Assembly: GCF_946221155.1 (NCBI RefSeq)
Contig: NZ_CAMIAN010000020.1
Span: 1 to 33,835, forward strand
Direction of reading: 5' to 3'
Length of the DNA: 33,835 nt
From: an uncultured Corynebacterium sp.
Lineage (GTDB): Bacteria > Actinomycetota > Actinomycetes > Mycobacteriales > Mycobacteriaceae
Below, piece by piece: positions 1 through 8,024 of the stretch. A model generated the notes under the pieces. The model saw only the letters and a list, made by a program, of their open reading frames with translations. It had not been told where the DNA came from and did no database searches. The position numbers and the translations under genes are program-made. Within the stretch, counting starts at the first letter, position 1, and every line of letters starts with the position of its first letter.

Positions 1-119
1 GTGGGTGGAGAGTCCGGTAGGGGGCGGTTAGCCGTTGCAGTTGGGGCCTTCGGCTAGATACCTGCTTACGACGGGTTGCCACCAGGACTTCGCCACAGGT
101 TCCTGAGACTGCCAACGGG

Positions 120-2690
120 CTACAACTTTGGCATGCGCTCTGTCACCGAACTGGCAACCAAGTCGGCCCATGAGTCGGAAGACGCGATGTCATCTTCGTA
201 CGCGATGAGATAGCCCCAGGTTTGATTCTCGTACTCGGGCATGCCCACGAGTTGGCGTACCACGCGCTCAGCGGCTGCTCGCTTGGCTTGAACACGCTCG
301 TCGTCGCGGCCACGGTTCTCCTTCGCCTCAACAATCCAGTGGGTGCCTTCCTTGTCGTAGACAACAAAGTCAGGCACGTATGAATTGTGCGGGGTATAGG
401 CCACCCGTGCGCCCTCGTGGGCGTAGATCCGCTTCCACCACACGACGTTCGGGTCGAGGTCGAGTAGTGCTGCCAAGCGGTACTCGCCGGTAAACGAGTC
501 AAAGCGTGCGGCCTCAAAAAGCCCCTTCTTCCAGGTGCCGTAGTATTCGGAGTCGCTAAAGCCTGCCTTTCCTGCGCTCTTTGCCTGTCGGTCAAGGAGG
601 TCGAGAACCTTCTTGTCGAGTTCCAGCGGGAACGAGTCGTCAATAGGCAGTGTCACCGGATGGATGGTCACTGTGGTTCCGGTCTGGGCGTTCGCCTTCC
701 TGGATTCTTCAATGACGAGTTCGCGCAGGTGCCGGGCCGCGGATTCCTTGGCCTTCTCCGTCCACTGCTCAATCTTGGCCGCCTCCATAAAAGTCCGCAC
801 AATGCGACGCTTGAGTTGGCTATTGTTTTCTGGCGTTGAGGCTACAGTTCCGGACCCCATAACGCGACGGATAAGTTCCGCGGCAACCTGGGAGGAAGAC
901 TGTCGAAAACTCGGCACCGCGGAACGCTCGTCGTTGTCGGGTTCGATGGCGTTTCCTTCCTCGGAGACACCAATCTTGGTACGGGCTAGGTACTCGTCGG
1001 TGTCGGTGACCTTTTCCGCTTGCTTGATAACGGCAGCGTTTGTGATGTCCACCAGTTCGAACTGCTTTTTCGTCTTCGTCATGCGTGAAGACGGGAAGTT
1101 GAAAGTGGTACCGGTGAACTCCTCATTCATGCGGATGATGACTTGTGTTAATTCATCGAACCTATCTGAGATGTCTTCGTCGTCGTTAAGTGCTCGTGCG
1201 CCGACGGTGCGGCCGCCATCGGAAGAAGGCGAATCACCTTGCTCTCCGCTGGTCTCACCTGTTTGCGCTGTTACGGTGCTAGACCCACCTATGGAAGTAG
1301 ATTCACTTGTGCTGCCAGTCCCAGCGCCAATCTGTGGTCGGGTATCGGTTCCCGGCTGAGGGATAATCCCCCTGTCCTTTCCTTCTGGCACTGCGTCTTC
1401 GATACCGAATTGCTTGAGCACGTTTTCGCTTTCCAACAGCTTCACAAAAGACTCGTGAGACAAGATGTCCAGCTCGTCAATCGGAGGAACGCCTGTCAGT
1501 GCCCCGAACGGGAGTCGAAGGCCTCGGCCCATGACCTGCTGGGTCAGCACCTCCGAGCCCATGGTGCGAAGGGTACACATAACAGCAATGCGTTTCGTAT
1601 CCCAACCTTCACGCAACTTGTTGACCGAAACGATAACTCGAACCGGAGAGTTGTCCGTGTCTAGGTAGCGCAAGAATGATTGGGTGGTGTTGTCGTTGTG
1701 TTCGTTGTCTACCTGGAGTACCGCAAGCGGGTCGCCGACGAAACCGGGGCCGCGGAGACGCTCGGCAACCTTGGTGGCGTGGGGGACACCGGGGCAGACC
1801 ACGAACAGTAGCGGTTTGGTTTGCTTGCCGTTTGGGTGGGCAGCCCTGTAGTTCGCGTACGCCTCTTCCTTAATAGCCAGAAGTGACAATGCGTCTTGGA
1901 GCTGACGGTCTTCCGAGTCGTAGCCCGACTCGCGGTAGACCAGCACCGGTTGCTTGACGTAACCGTCTTGAATTGCGCGCCATAGTGGGTAGCGGTAGAC
2001 GATGTCGTCGCCCTCGTCCGGGGAAGCCGTAAGCCCCACGGTCACAGCCGGCTTGAGAGAGGTCAACGATTCGCGGAACCTCTTTGCGGTGGTACCGAAC
2101 AGGTGGGACTCGTCAGCAATGATGACCAAGTCTTCCGTGTCGATTAGACGTTGCGCAAGCGCTCCGGAGTCCTCTTGGAATTTCCAAGTCTTTCGGCGTG
2201 CTGCTTCTTCACCTGTGGCGACGTTCTTGCCGCCCTCCTTCGGCGGGAAAAGCTGGTGGACGTTGAAAACATAGAGCGTTGAGGCGCCTTCGCCTACCAC
2301 CATGCCGCCCGTGGCGTCGTCTACCCGCAAGTTTGACACATCACCCGGAGTGACCAGTCGGGGCGGCACGTCGAAGCCACCTATGTAGCGGTGCGAGCCC
2401 TTGGTGAAATCGAGAACGGTCTTGTCCTGCACGACTTTTGTCGGCGTGACCACCATGACGTTCGAGTGGCCTTGGCGCCGCAGGTATTCAATAAACGCTG
2501 CCATGACGTAGGTCTTGCCAGCGCCCGTGGCGAGATTAAGCACCAGCGGCTCGAAAGCACCGTAGTCGCCTGATTCGATTCGTTTCACCAACTCGGTAAG
2601 AGCTTCGGTATTCGGTGCGCGGAGGTCGAACTTCGAGGTTAGTTCCGCAACCAAGTTCTCGTCGTAGGAGAGGTGCAATTGCTGTGCCAT
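120..2690 (-). CDS. res: Type III restriction-modification system, Res (helicase/endonuclease) subunit
   Basis: The 856-residue protein has the full set of type III Res motifs. Seen: Walker A ATGAGKT at residues 54-60, DESH box at 193-196, TASP at 221-224, motif V NKLREGWD near 357-364 and motif VI QQVMGRGLRLP at 384-394. A C-terminal PD-ExK nuclease signature follows, with P773-D774 and E788-A-K790. In this family Res translocates or slides on DNA using ATP after the Mod subunits recognise a site, then cuts at a distance. A Ser/Thr/Gly-rich stretch at about 455-496 looks like a disordered linker between motor and nuclease halves. The ATG lies 2 nt after the mod1 stop, so translation is probably coupled to mod1. 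At 856 residues it is a little shorter than well-known Res proteins, but no catalytic motif is missing. Identification is firm; the cognate sequence cannot be read from DNA. Confidence 0.95.
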   Translation of the reverse strand: MAQQLHLSYDENLVAELTSKFDLRAPNTEALTELVKRIESGDYGAFEPLVLNLATGAGKTYVMAAFIEYLRRQGHSNVMVVTPTKVVQDKTVLDFTKGSHRYIGGFDVPPRLVTPGDVSNLRVDDATGGMVVGEGASTLYVFNVHQLFPPKEGGKNVATGEEAARRKTWKFQEDSGALAQRLIDTEDLVIIADESHLFGTTAKRFRESLTSLKPAVTVGLTASPDEGDDIVYRYPLWRAIQDGYVKQPVLVYRESGYDSEDRQLQDALSLLAIKEEAYANYRAAHPNGKQTKPLLFVVCPGVPHATKVAERLRGPGFVGDPLAVLQVDNEHNDNTTQSFLRYLDTDNSPVRVIVSVNKLREGWDTKRIAVMCTLRTMGSEVLTQQVMGRGLRLPFGALTGVPPIDELDILSHESFVKLLESENVLKQFGIEDAVPEGKDRGIIPQPGTDTRPQIGAGTGSTSESTSIGGSSTVTAQTGETSGEQGDSPSSDGGRTVGARALNDDEDISDRFDELTQVIIRMNEEFTGTTFNFPSSRMTKTKKQFELVDITNAAVIKQAEKVTDTDEYLARTKIGVSEEGNAIEPDNDERSAVPSFRQSSSQVAAELIRRVMGSGTVASTPENNSQLKRRIVRTFMEAAKIEQWTEKAKESAARHLRELVIEESRKANAQTGTTVTIHPVTLPIDDSFPLELDKKVLDLLDRQAKSAGKAGFSDSEYYGTWKKGLFEAARFDSFTGEYRLAALLDLDPNVVWWKRIYAHEGARVAYTPHNSYVPDFVVYDKEGTHWIVEAKENRGRDDERVQAKRAAAERVVRQLVGMPEYENQTWGYLIAYEDDIASSDSWADLVASSVTERMPKL

Positions 2691-2692
2691 GG

Positions 2693-4531
2693 TTACTTCT
2701 CCTCCTCGGCAGCGTCGGAGTACGGGAAAATCTCAAGCGGGACGTGAACGACTCGCGAGCCGTTCTTGAACGAGCGGACATGCTCGCGGGCAAAGTCGTC
2801 GACCACGGTCGCCGCGAACAGGACGGAATGTCCTTCTGGGAGGTGGGACATGACTTCGTCAATCTTCTCCTCGTCAAGCACACCCTCGACTACAACGAGG
2901 CGCTCACGGCCGCGTTTGCCGTCGAAGTGCAGGTCTTCGGGGGCGAGCGCAAAGCGGAGTTGTGCGGCCACAGAGCGCACGAGCAACTCGCCGGTGGCGT
3001 GCTCGGTCAACGTGGTTAGAGCAACTTCGGGGTCGTAGTCGAAGCAGGCAGGCTCAAGGTGGGCGACCTGGAAGCCTCCGCCTCCTCGCCAATTGACCAC
3101 GCCCTTGACCGGCTTGGTCTTGGTCATGGCTTTGAGTTGTTTCACCGCGGGGTTCTTTTTGAGCTCGTCTGCGTTCTTGATGGTCTTATTCAGCAGGGAG
3201 GTGAACTTCTGCGCTTCCTCTGGGGTAAGCCCCTCGGGCAGACCGTCCTCGGTAGCGTCGGCGCGCTCTTCCTTCTGGAGGGTAATGCCACCCTGATCTT
3301 CGCCGTGCACGACCTTCTCCAGGCGCGGGCGAGTAAAACGGTTCAACGTGTCCTCCACGAGCTCGCAGGTCACCCAGCGACGACCCATTTTCTGGGCGAC
3401 GGCAGCGGTGGTTCCCGAACCGGCGAACACGTCGAGGACGACGTCTCCGGGATTGGTGGACAGCTCGATAACTTTGAGGAGCAGTTCTTCTGGCTTCGGG
3501 GTGTCGAACAGCTCTGGAGTGGGGACTCCTGGGAATAGTGACTTAAGGTGATTTTTCGACCTTCTAGTCGTTCCAGTCGATTCAATCGAAAACCAAGCGT
3601 CGCTGGGAGGTAGGCCCTCCTGCTCCCAAAGGTAGGTTTTTCGTTTTAAGGCAGTCTCGGTTTCGTTGAAGTACACTTCACCGGACGCCATCTTTTGCTT
3701 CATCGTTTCTGGCTCCCACCGCCACCCGTTTGTCGGGGGGTCTATGACGCCTCCCGATGGTGTCGGAATCGGGTACTTGAGTGCAGGTCGGTCCTTGGGG
3801 TTCTGGACGTCTCTACCATCGTACCAGGGGCCACGAGGGTCATTGTCGGGATTCTTGTAGTGAGATTGCCGCTCCGGGTCCGGAAGGAAGTTTGGGCGCC
3901 AGCCAGCAGACTTCCCGTAAACCGCAATCTGATTCTTGTCTCGGGAGAACACCTTGGCATTGTTGCTGGAAGAATCGGCGGCGAGCCAAGCGATGTCAGC
4001 TACGAAGTTCCCATTCCCAAACACCTCATCGAGCAGCACCCTCATCCGGTGGTTCTCCACGTCGTCCAGGTGAACCCAGATCGACCCATCCTCACTCAGC
4101 AGGTCACGCAGGTGCAGCAGCCGGTCTCGCATCATGGTGAGCCAAACGGAGTGCTCCAGATTGTCCTCGTAGTTGGCGAACGTCTGGGCGGTGTTGAACG
4201 GCGGGTCAATGTAGATGCACTTGACCTTCCCGACATACTTCTCGGACCACTCGGGCATTCGCGTGAGCGCTTCAAGCACGTCGCCAGACTCGCCCAAAAT
4301 GAGCAGGTTGTCTGTTTGCGGCTCCAGGTCTGCCCGCTCGGAGTAGGAGGTTCCTTCTTCCTTCTCTGCCCTCGTCCCGGCCACCGTCTCGTCAACCGTT
4401 AGCACTCTCGTTTCGCAATACCGCGGGTCGCGTGGGTCAACCCAGGTGTAGCCGTAACGGCCTTGCTCGGTAGGAATGAGTGCCTTGTCCTTATTCGTCC
4501 AGGTCAGCTCAAGACGTTGTTGTCTGCCCAA
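2693..4531 (-). CDS. mod: Type III DNA adenine methyltransferase, Mod subunit, copy 1 (adjacent to res)
   Basis: This 612-residue protein is a beta-class type III Mod: the catalytic DPPFNT motif (residues 109-114) precedes the AdoMet-binding motif VLDVFAGSGTT (365-375). Family knowledge: Mod dimers recognise an asymmetric site, methylate adenine on one strand and recruit Res. Residues 1-173 and 344-612 closely match the second Mod upstream (4718-6733), while 174-343 do not, so the central part is the target-recognition region. The start is TTG at 4529-4531, preceded by GAGGAG 6-7 nt upstream. The same start is used by the paralogue. It is followed directly by res. The 5' leader resembles that of mod2 but is shortened. 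Function is firm; the recognised base sequence is unknown. Confidence 0.93.
   Translation of the reverse strand: MGRQQRLELTWTNKDKALIPTEQGRYGYTWVDPRDPRYCETRVLTVDETVAGTRAEKEEGTSYSERADLEPQTDNLLILGESGDVLEALTRMPEWSEKYVGKVKCIYIDPPFNTAQTFANYEDNLEHSVWLTMMRDRLLHLRDLLSEDGSIWVHLDDVENHRMRVLLDEVFGNGNFVADIAWLAADSSSNNAKVFSRDKNQIAVYGKSAGWRPNFLPDPERQSHYKNPDNDPRGPWYDGRDVQNPKDRPALKYPIPTPSGGVIDPPTNGWRWEPETMKQKMASGEVYFNETETALKRKTYLWEQEGLPPSDAWFSIESTGTTRRSKNHLKSLFPGVPTPELFDTPKPEELLLKVIELSTNPGDVVLDVFAGSGTTAAVAQKMGRRWVTCELVEDTLNRFTRPRLEKVVHGEDQGGITLQKEERADATEDGLPEGLTPEEAQKFTSLLNKTIKNADELKKNPAVKQLKAMTKTKPVKGVVNWRGGGGFQVAHLEPACFDYDPEVALTTLTEHATGELLVRSVAAQLRFALAPEDLHFDGKRGRERLVVVEGVLDEEKIDEVMSHLPEGHSVLFAATVVDDFAREHVRSFKNGSRVVHVPLEIFPYSDAAEEEK
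2809..3172. repeat. Copy A of a 364-bp perfect repeat within the mod genes
   Basis: Every base from 2809 to 3172 matches 4834 to 5197 at a constant offset of 2025. Mismatches bound it on both sides (G2808 versus A4833, G3173 versus A5198). It lies inside a longer 810-bp homologous block (2693-3502 versus 4718-5527) encoding the Mod C-terminal domain. The 5' homologous blocks (4013-4531 versus 6215-6733) are visibly more diverged. Confidence 0.95.
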
Positions 4532-4574
4532 CTGTGTCTCCTCTTTGTGCTAGTCGGGTGTTTTTCGTCGTTTA

Positions 4575-4715
4575 TCAGAGTAGCCGGGGGTACGACAGTG
4601 GCCAGAGGAAATGAACTTTCGCGACGGACTCGCTTTCGAGGTCGCGGAGGTCGAACTTGTTCGAGAGTTCTGCAACCAGGCTTTCGTCATAGAAAAGGTT
4701 CAATTTCTGTGCCAA
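4575..4715 (-). pseudogene. Truncated relic of a second res gene (5' end only)
   Basis: The reverse strand from 4715 encodes 46 codons. The first 24 residues align without gaps to the N-terminus of Res, from AQ..L..YDE to KFDLR, with 17 of 24 identical. Homology stops after FDLR; about 22 unrelated codons follow before TGA at 4575-4577. As in the intact pair, it starts 2 nt after the preceding mod stop codon, but the start is TTG rather than ATG. All helicase and nuclease motifs are absent, so it cannot be active. It is best read as the scar of an ancestral mod-res-mod-res tandem array whose first res was deleted. A short peptide may still be made, but nothing suggests a function. Confidence 0.85.
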
Positions 4716-4717
4716 GG

Positions 4718-6733
4718 CTACTTCTCCTCCTCGGCAGCGTCGGAATACGGGAAGACCTCAAGCGGGACGTGAACGACTCGCGAACCGTTCTTGAACGAGC
4801 GGACATGCTCGCGGGCGAAGTCATCGACCACGATCGCCGCGAACAGGACGGAATGTCCTTCTGGGAGGTGGGACATGACTTCGTCAATCTTCTCCTCGTC
4901 AAGCACACCCTCGACTACAACGAGGCGCTCACGGCCGCGTTTGCCGTCGAAGTGCAGGTCTTCGGGGGCGAGCGCAAAGCGGAGTTGTGCGGCCACAGAG
5001 CGCACGAGCAACTCGCCGGTGGCGTGCTCGGTCAACGTGGTTAGAGCAACTTCGGGGTCGTAGTCGAAGCAGGCAGGCTCAAGGTGGGCGACCTGGAAGC
5101 CTCCGCCTCCTCGCCAATTGACCACGCCCTTGACCGGCTTGGTCTTGGTCATGGCTTTGAGTTGTTTCACCGCGGGGTTCTTTTTGAGCTCGTCTGCATT
5201 CTTGATGGTCTTATTCAAAAGCGAGGTGAACTTCTGCGCTTCCTCTGGGGTAAGACCTTCTGGCAGGCCGCCCTCGGTAGCGTCGGCGCGCTCCTCCTTC
5301 TGGAGCGTGATGCCGCCCTGGTCTTCGTTGTTTACGGCCTTCTCCAGGCGCGGGCGGGTAAAGCGGTTGAACGTGTCCTCCACGAGTTCGCAGGTCACCC
5401 AACGGCGGCCCATTTTCTGGGCGACGGCAGCGGTGGTTCCCGAGCCGGCGAACACGTCGAGGACGACGTCTCCGGGGTTCGTGGCGATGTGGATGATGCG
5501 TTCAAGGAGGCGCTCGGGCTTGGGGGTGGCGAAGGCGGTGGAGTTTGGGATCAACGCTTGAATTTCCTTTTTGGCATTGTCGTTGTGCCCCACTTCGTCG
5601 TACGGAAGGAGGTTGACAGGAACCCTTCCTGGCATGTCTGACAGATAGTATTTCTTTCGGAATCCTCCCAATCCTCCGCGGGTAATAACAATTTGGGGCC
5701 AGGGTCCGTTTGCGTAAATTTCGCGTGCTCGAACAGCGTCATCTTCTCCCCACCCTTTGATAATGAGTGGCCGGACGTCACCGCGAATTTCAACGTTAGG
5801 GCCCATCACCCGTTTTCGGCCGACTATTTCGCCTTCATCGACCTCGCCCCACTCGTAGTTTCCCCAGCCGCGCATTATCTCCAACATCTTTCCCGGTGAG
5901 AAAGACCAGCAACGGCCGGACGCCGGATACACCATTTCGCCAGTAATTGGGTGCTGAATCCCAAAAACAGAAGGGTGCTGTTTGCCTTTTCCAGTAGTCG
6001 GTGCGACAGCTGCATTCATATCCCAAGGTCCTAGGGGGTCGCCATCGGGATTGCTAAATCGTTGGTCCATGTTAGTAGTACGGTTCAGCCTGTTGGGCAC
6101 AAACGAGTCAGCTTTGCGGTAAACCAAGACCGTGTCAGTGACGGACGGAATTGTGTTTGAATCATTCCGGGGCGAATAGGTCTTTTCCCAAATCATCTCG
6201 CTGACGAAATTCTCCGCACCAAAGACTTCGTCCATAAGCGACCTCATCCTGTGGTTCTCCACGTCATCCAGGTGAACCCAAATCGACCCATCCTCGGCCA
6301 GTAGGTCACGCATATGCAGCAGCCGGTCACGCATCATGGTGAGCCAAACGGAGTGCTCCAGGTTGTCCTCGTAGTTGGCGAAAGTCTGAGCAGTGTTGAA
6401 CGGCGGGTCAATGTAGATGCACTTCACCTTGCCGACGTACTTCTCGGACCACTCCGGCACCCGCGTCAGTGCCTCTAAAACGTCGCCCGACTCGCCCAGA
6501 ATGAGCAGGTTGTCCGACTGCGGCTCCAGGTCTGCTCGCTCGGAGTAGGTGGTGCCTTCCTCTTTGTCTGCCCTCGTCCCGGTGACCGTTTCGTCGACCG
6601 TCAAGACTCTGGTTTCACAGTATCTCGGGTCGCGCGGATCTACCCAGGTGTAGCCGTAGCGTCCATGCTCGGTGGGAATGAGTGCCTTGTCCTTGTTTGT
6701 CCAGGTAAGTTCAAGACGCTGTTGTTTGCTCAA
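4718..6733 (-). CDS. mod: Type III DNA adenine methyltransferase, Mod subunit, copy 2 (different specificity region)
   Basis: A 671-residue beta-class Mod with DPPFNT at 109-114 and VLDVFAGSGTT at about 424-434. Residues 1-173 and 403-671 are near-identical to Mod copy 1. The central region (174-402, 229 residues) is unrelated to the 170-residue region of copy 1, so a different DNA target is expected. The start is TTG at 6731-6733, with GAAGGA about 9 nt upstream. Its own res partner survives only as the fragment at 4575-4715. It may therefore act as an orphan methylase, share the single intact Res, or form mixed Mod dimers. The specificity region has lower GC than the flanking shared parts by eye, consistent with a separate origin. 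Enzyme class is firm; the use of the shared Res is inference. Confidence 0.93.
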   Translation of the reverse strand: MSKQQRLELTWTNKDKALIPTEHGRYGYTWVDPRDPRYCETRVLTVDETVTGTRADKEEGTTYSERADLEPQSDNLLILGESGDVLEALTRVPEWSEKYVGKVKCIYIDPPFNTAQTFANYEDNLEHSVWLTMMRDRLLHMRDLLAEDGSIWVHLDDVENHRMRSLMDEVFGAENFVSEMIWEKTYSPRNDSNTIPSVTDTVLVYRKADSFVPNRLNRTTNMDQRFSNPDGDPLGPWDMNAAVAPTTGKGKQHPSVFGIQHPITGEMVYPASGRCWSFSPGKMLEIMRGWGNYEWGEVDEGEIVGRKRVMGPNVEIRGDVRPLIIKGWGEDDAVRAREIYANGPWPQIVITRGGLGGFRKKYYLSDMPGRVPVNLLPYDEVGHNDNAKKEIQALIPNSTAFATPKPERLLERIIHIATNPGDVVLDVFAGSGTTAAVAQKMGRRWVTCELVEDTFNRFTRPRLEKAVNNEDQGGITLQKEERADATEGGLPEGLTPEEAQKFTSLLNKTIKNADELKKNPAVKQLKAMTKTKPVKGVVNWRGGGGFQVAHLEPACFDYDPEVALTTLTEHATGELLVRSVAAQLRFALAPEDLHFDGKRGRERLVVVEGVLDEEKIDEVMSHLPEGHSVLFAAIVVDDFAREHVRSFKNGSRVVHVPLEVFPYSDAAEEEK
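4834..5197. repeat. Copy B of the 364-bp perfect repeat within the mod genes
   Basis: Partner of 2809-3172 in the same orientation. Direct repeats this long can recombine. A crossover would delete the intervening 2025 bp, removing the res relic and fusing the 3' end of one mod to the rest of the other. Confidence 0.95.
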
Positions 6734-7028
6734 CTGTGTTTCCTTCTCTAATAACCACCGTGCGCGTTGTCACTTCTTAGAATAGTCGGGGACGCTCACA
6801 CGGTTGGAAAAACTGGTACATGGACGCCGACTATTCCCTTTCAGCTTGGAAAGGTTTCCTCGTTGAGTCGCACAAAGACAACACCAGTAGTAGGGCTGGC
6901 GTGGAGCGAACACTCATTTCACAGACGCCCGCGATAAGGCAGAGCTGAACCTCTCTAAAGTTCTCACGACGTGCAAGGACTGCATTAAGATCCGTCACTC
7001 GCCATGTGAGCTCGACGGGCTCTACTGT
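6734..7028. promoter_or_regulatory. mrr-mod2 intergenic region with a 10-bp inverted repeat (6780-6789 / 6827-6836)
   Basis: No gene could be supported in this 295-bp gap. GAATAGTCGG at 6780-6789 is the exact reverse complement of CCGACTATTC at 6827-6836. Read on the minus strand, the arm nearer mod2 contains TATTCT, a possible -10 about 45 nt upstream of the TTG start. A shortened CCGACTA element also occurs upstream of mod1, near 4547-4555. Together they suggest a promoter or operator for the methylase genes that was copied with the duplication. This is inference from pattern only. Confidence 0.35.
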
Positions 7029-7976
7029 TCACGATTGGTCGAATTTATCGAACCATTGTGGGTCCACCGACGGCCGCAGCTTCACTCCAGATTCTCCGTC
7101 GGCGCGTATGAGTTCTGCTAGTCGGTCGCCGCTAATCAAGTCGACTGTTGGCACCGTGGAGGTTGCCGCCTTCCGAGCAGGGTCTGTAAAGCGACTGAGC
7201 GTCACAATGATCGCCCGCTCCGCGCCCTTCGTCTGTGCGTCACGTTGGAATAGTGCTACGGTTTCACGCCCAATGGGTTTACCCTCGGGTGCATAGCGTT
7301 TGATCTGTACAGCTACGCGCGAGGAAAGAACCGGGCTAAGTGGTGCAGTGCCTATCGCATCGACGCCCTCATCCCCAGAAGCACCAGTGTGCTGAAGCTG
7401 CAACCCGTATCGGCGCAGTAGATAGATGACAAACTTTTCAAAGCCTTCAGGAGTGAGCTCGTGTAGCCGATTCAGCAGTTGGCTCTTCCAGTCACGGTCC
7501 TTGGCTTCTTCGTTGGACTCTGTCAGAATCTCCTGGTCAGGTACATCGTCTTCTTCCTCCAGGGGAACGGCATCTTCCTCTTGCTTTCTTAGTTTTCGTT
7601 TTGCCCGATATGCTTCCCGATCAAGCTCTCGGACTCTCTCAAATGCAAGATCATCAGACAGTTTAAGAAGCTTTTCACCGGCATCTGTGAGTAGATACAT
7701 GCCCCGGTCTGGTTGTTCGAGAACTCCGATCCGTTTGGCCGTGGCTCGGCCCCAGCCGATGCGCTCGATGAGGACCGAATCGTTCGGCCTGTTTGGATAT
7801 GTCACAAGCGCAAGTTCTTCGGAGTTTGGAACCAAGTCCAAAACTTCTTCAAGAATTTCGCTGACCTTTGCCGATCCACCTAAGCGGTTCACCGCTTTCA
7901 AAATCGGAACAACGAGCTGCTGGTGGGTCGGAATGCCCTGCTCGGTAAAAGATCTGCTGGTACTTCCGTCTTTCAT
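7029..7976 (-). CDS. mrr: Mrr-family restriction endonuclease (type IV-like)
   Basis: The 315-residue protein has an N-terminal winged-helix Mrr_N-like region (about 15-105), an acidic linker (about 133-160) and a C-terminal Mrr catalytic domain (about 170-295). The catalytic part shows LTPEGFEKFV at 174-183, GDEGVD with D206, and VAVQIKRY with Q224 and K226. This is the usual Mrr variant of PD-(D/E)xK in which Q replaces the acidic residue. Family knowledge: Mrr enzymes cut DNA carrying particular methylated bases. The ATG at 7974-7976 is preceded by a GAAGG ribosome site. It is the first gene of the mrr-mod2-mod1-res block, but 295 bp separate it from mod2, so it may have its own transcript. 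Which modification it senses is unknown. Confidence 0.9.
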   Translation of the reverse strand: MKDGSTSRSFTEQGIPTHQQLVVPILKAVNRLGGSAKVSEILEEVLDLVPNSEELALVTYPNRPNDSVLIERIGWGRATAKRIGVLEQPDRGMYLLTDAGEKLLKLSDDLAFERVRELDREAYRAKRKLRKQEEDAVPLEEEDDVPDQEILTESNEEAKDRDWKSQLLNRLHELTPEGFEKFVIYLLRRYGLQLQHTGASGDEGVDAIGTAPLSPVLSSRVAVQIKRYAPEGKPIGRETVALFQRDAQTKGAERAIIVTLSRFTDPARKAATSTVPTVDLISGDRLAELIRADGESGVKLRPSVDPQWFDKFDQS

Positions 7977-8024
7977 GCCTTCTATTCTCGCAAAGCAAGG
8001 CTGCTTGGGTGGGGATAACTACCG

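Noticed and set aside
1..119. Possible tail of a gene at the left edge
   Set aside because: All three plus frames stop within about 60 bases and no product can be recognised from so few codons.
6896..7128. Plus-strand frame with a Cys-rich CKDC...C...C pattern in the mrr-mod2 gap, running into mrr
   Set aside because: No start codon with a ribosome site and it overlaps the end of mrr antisense; the cysteines are probably chance.
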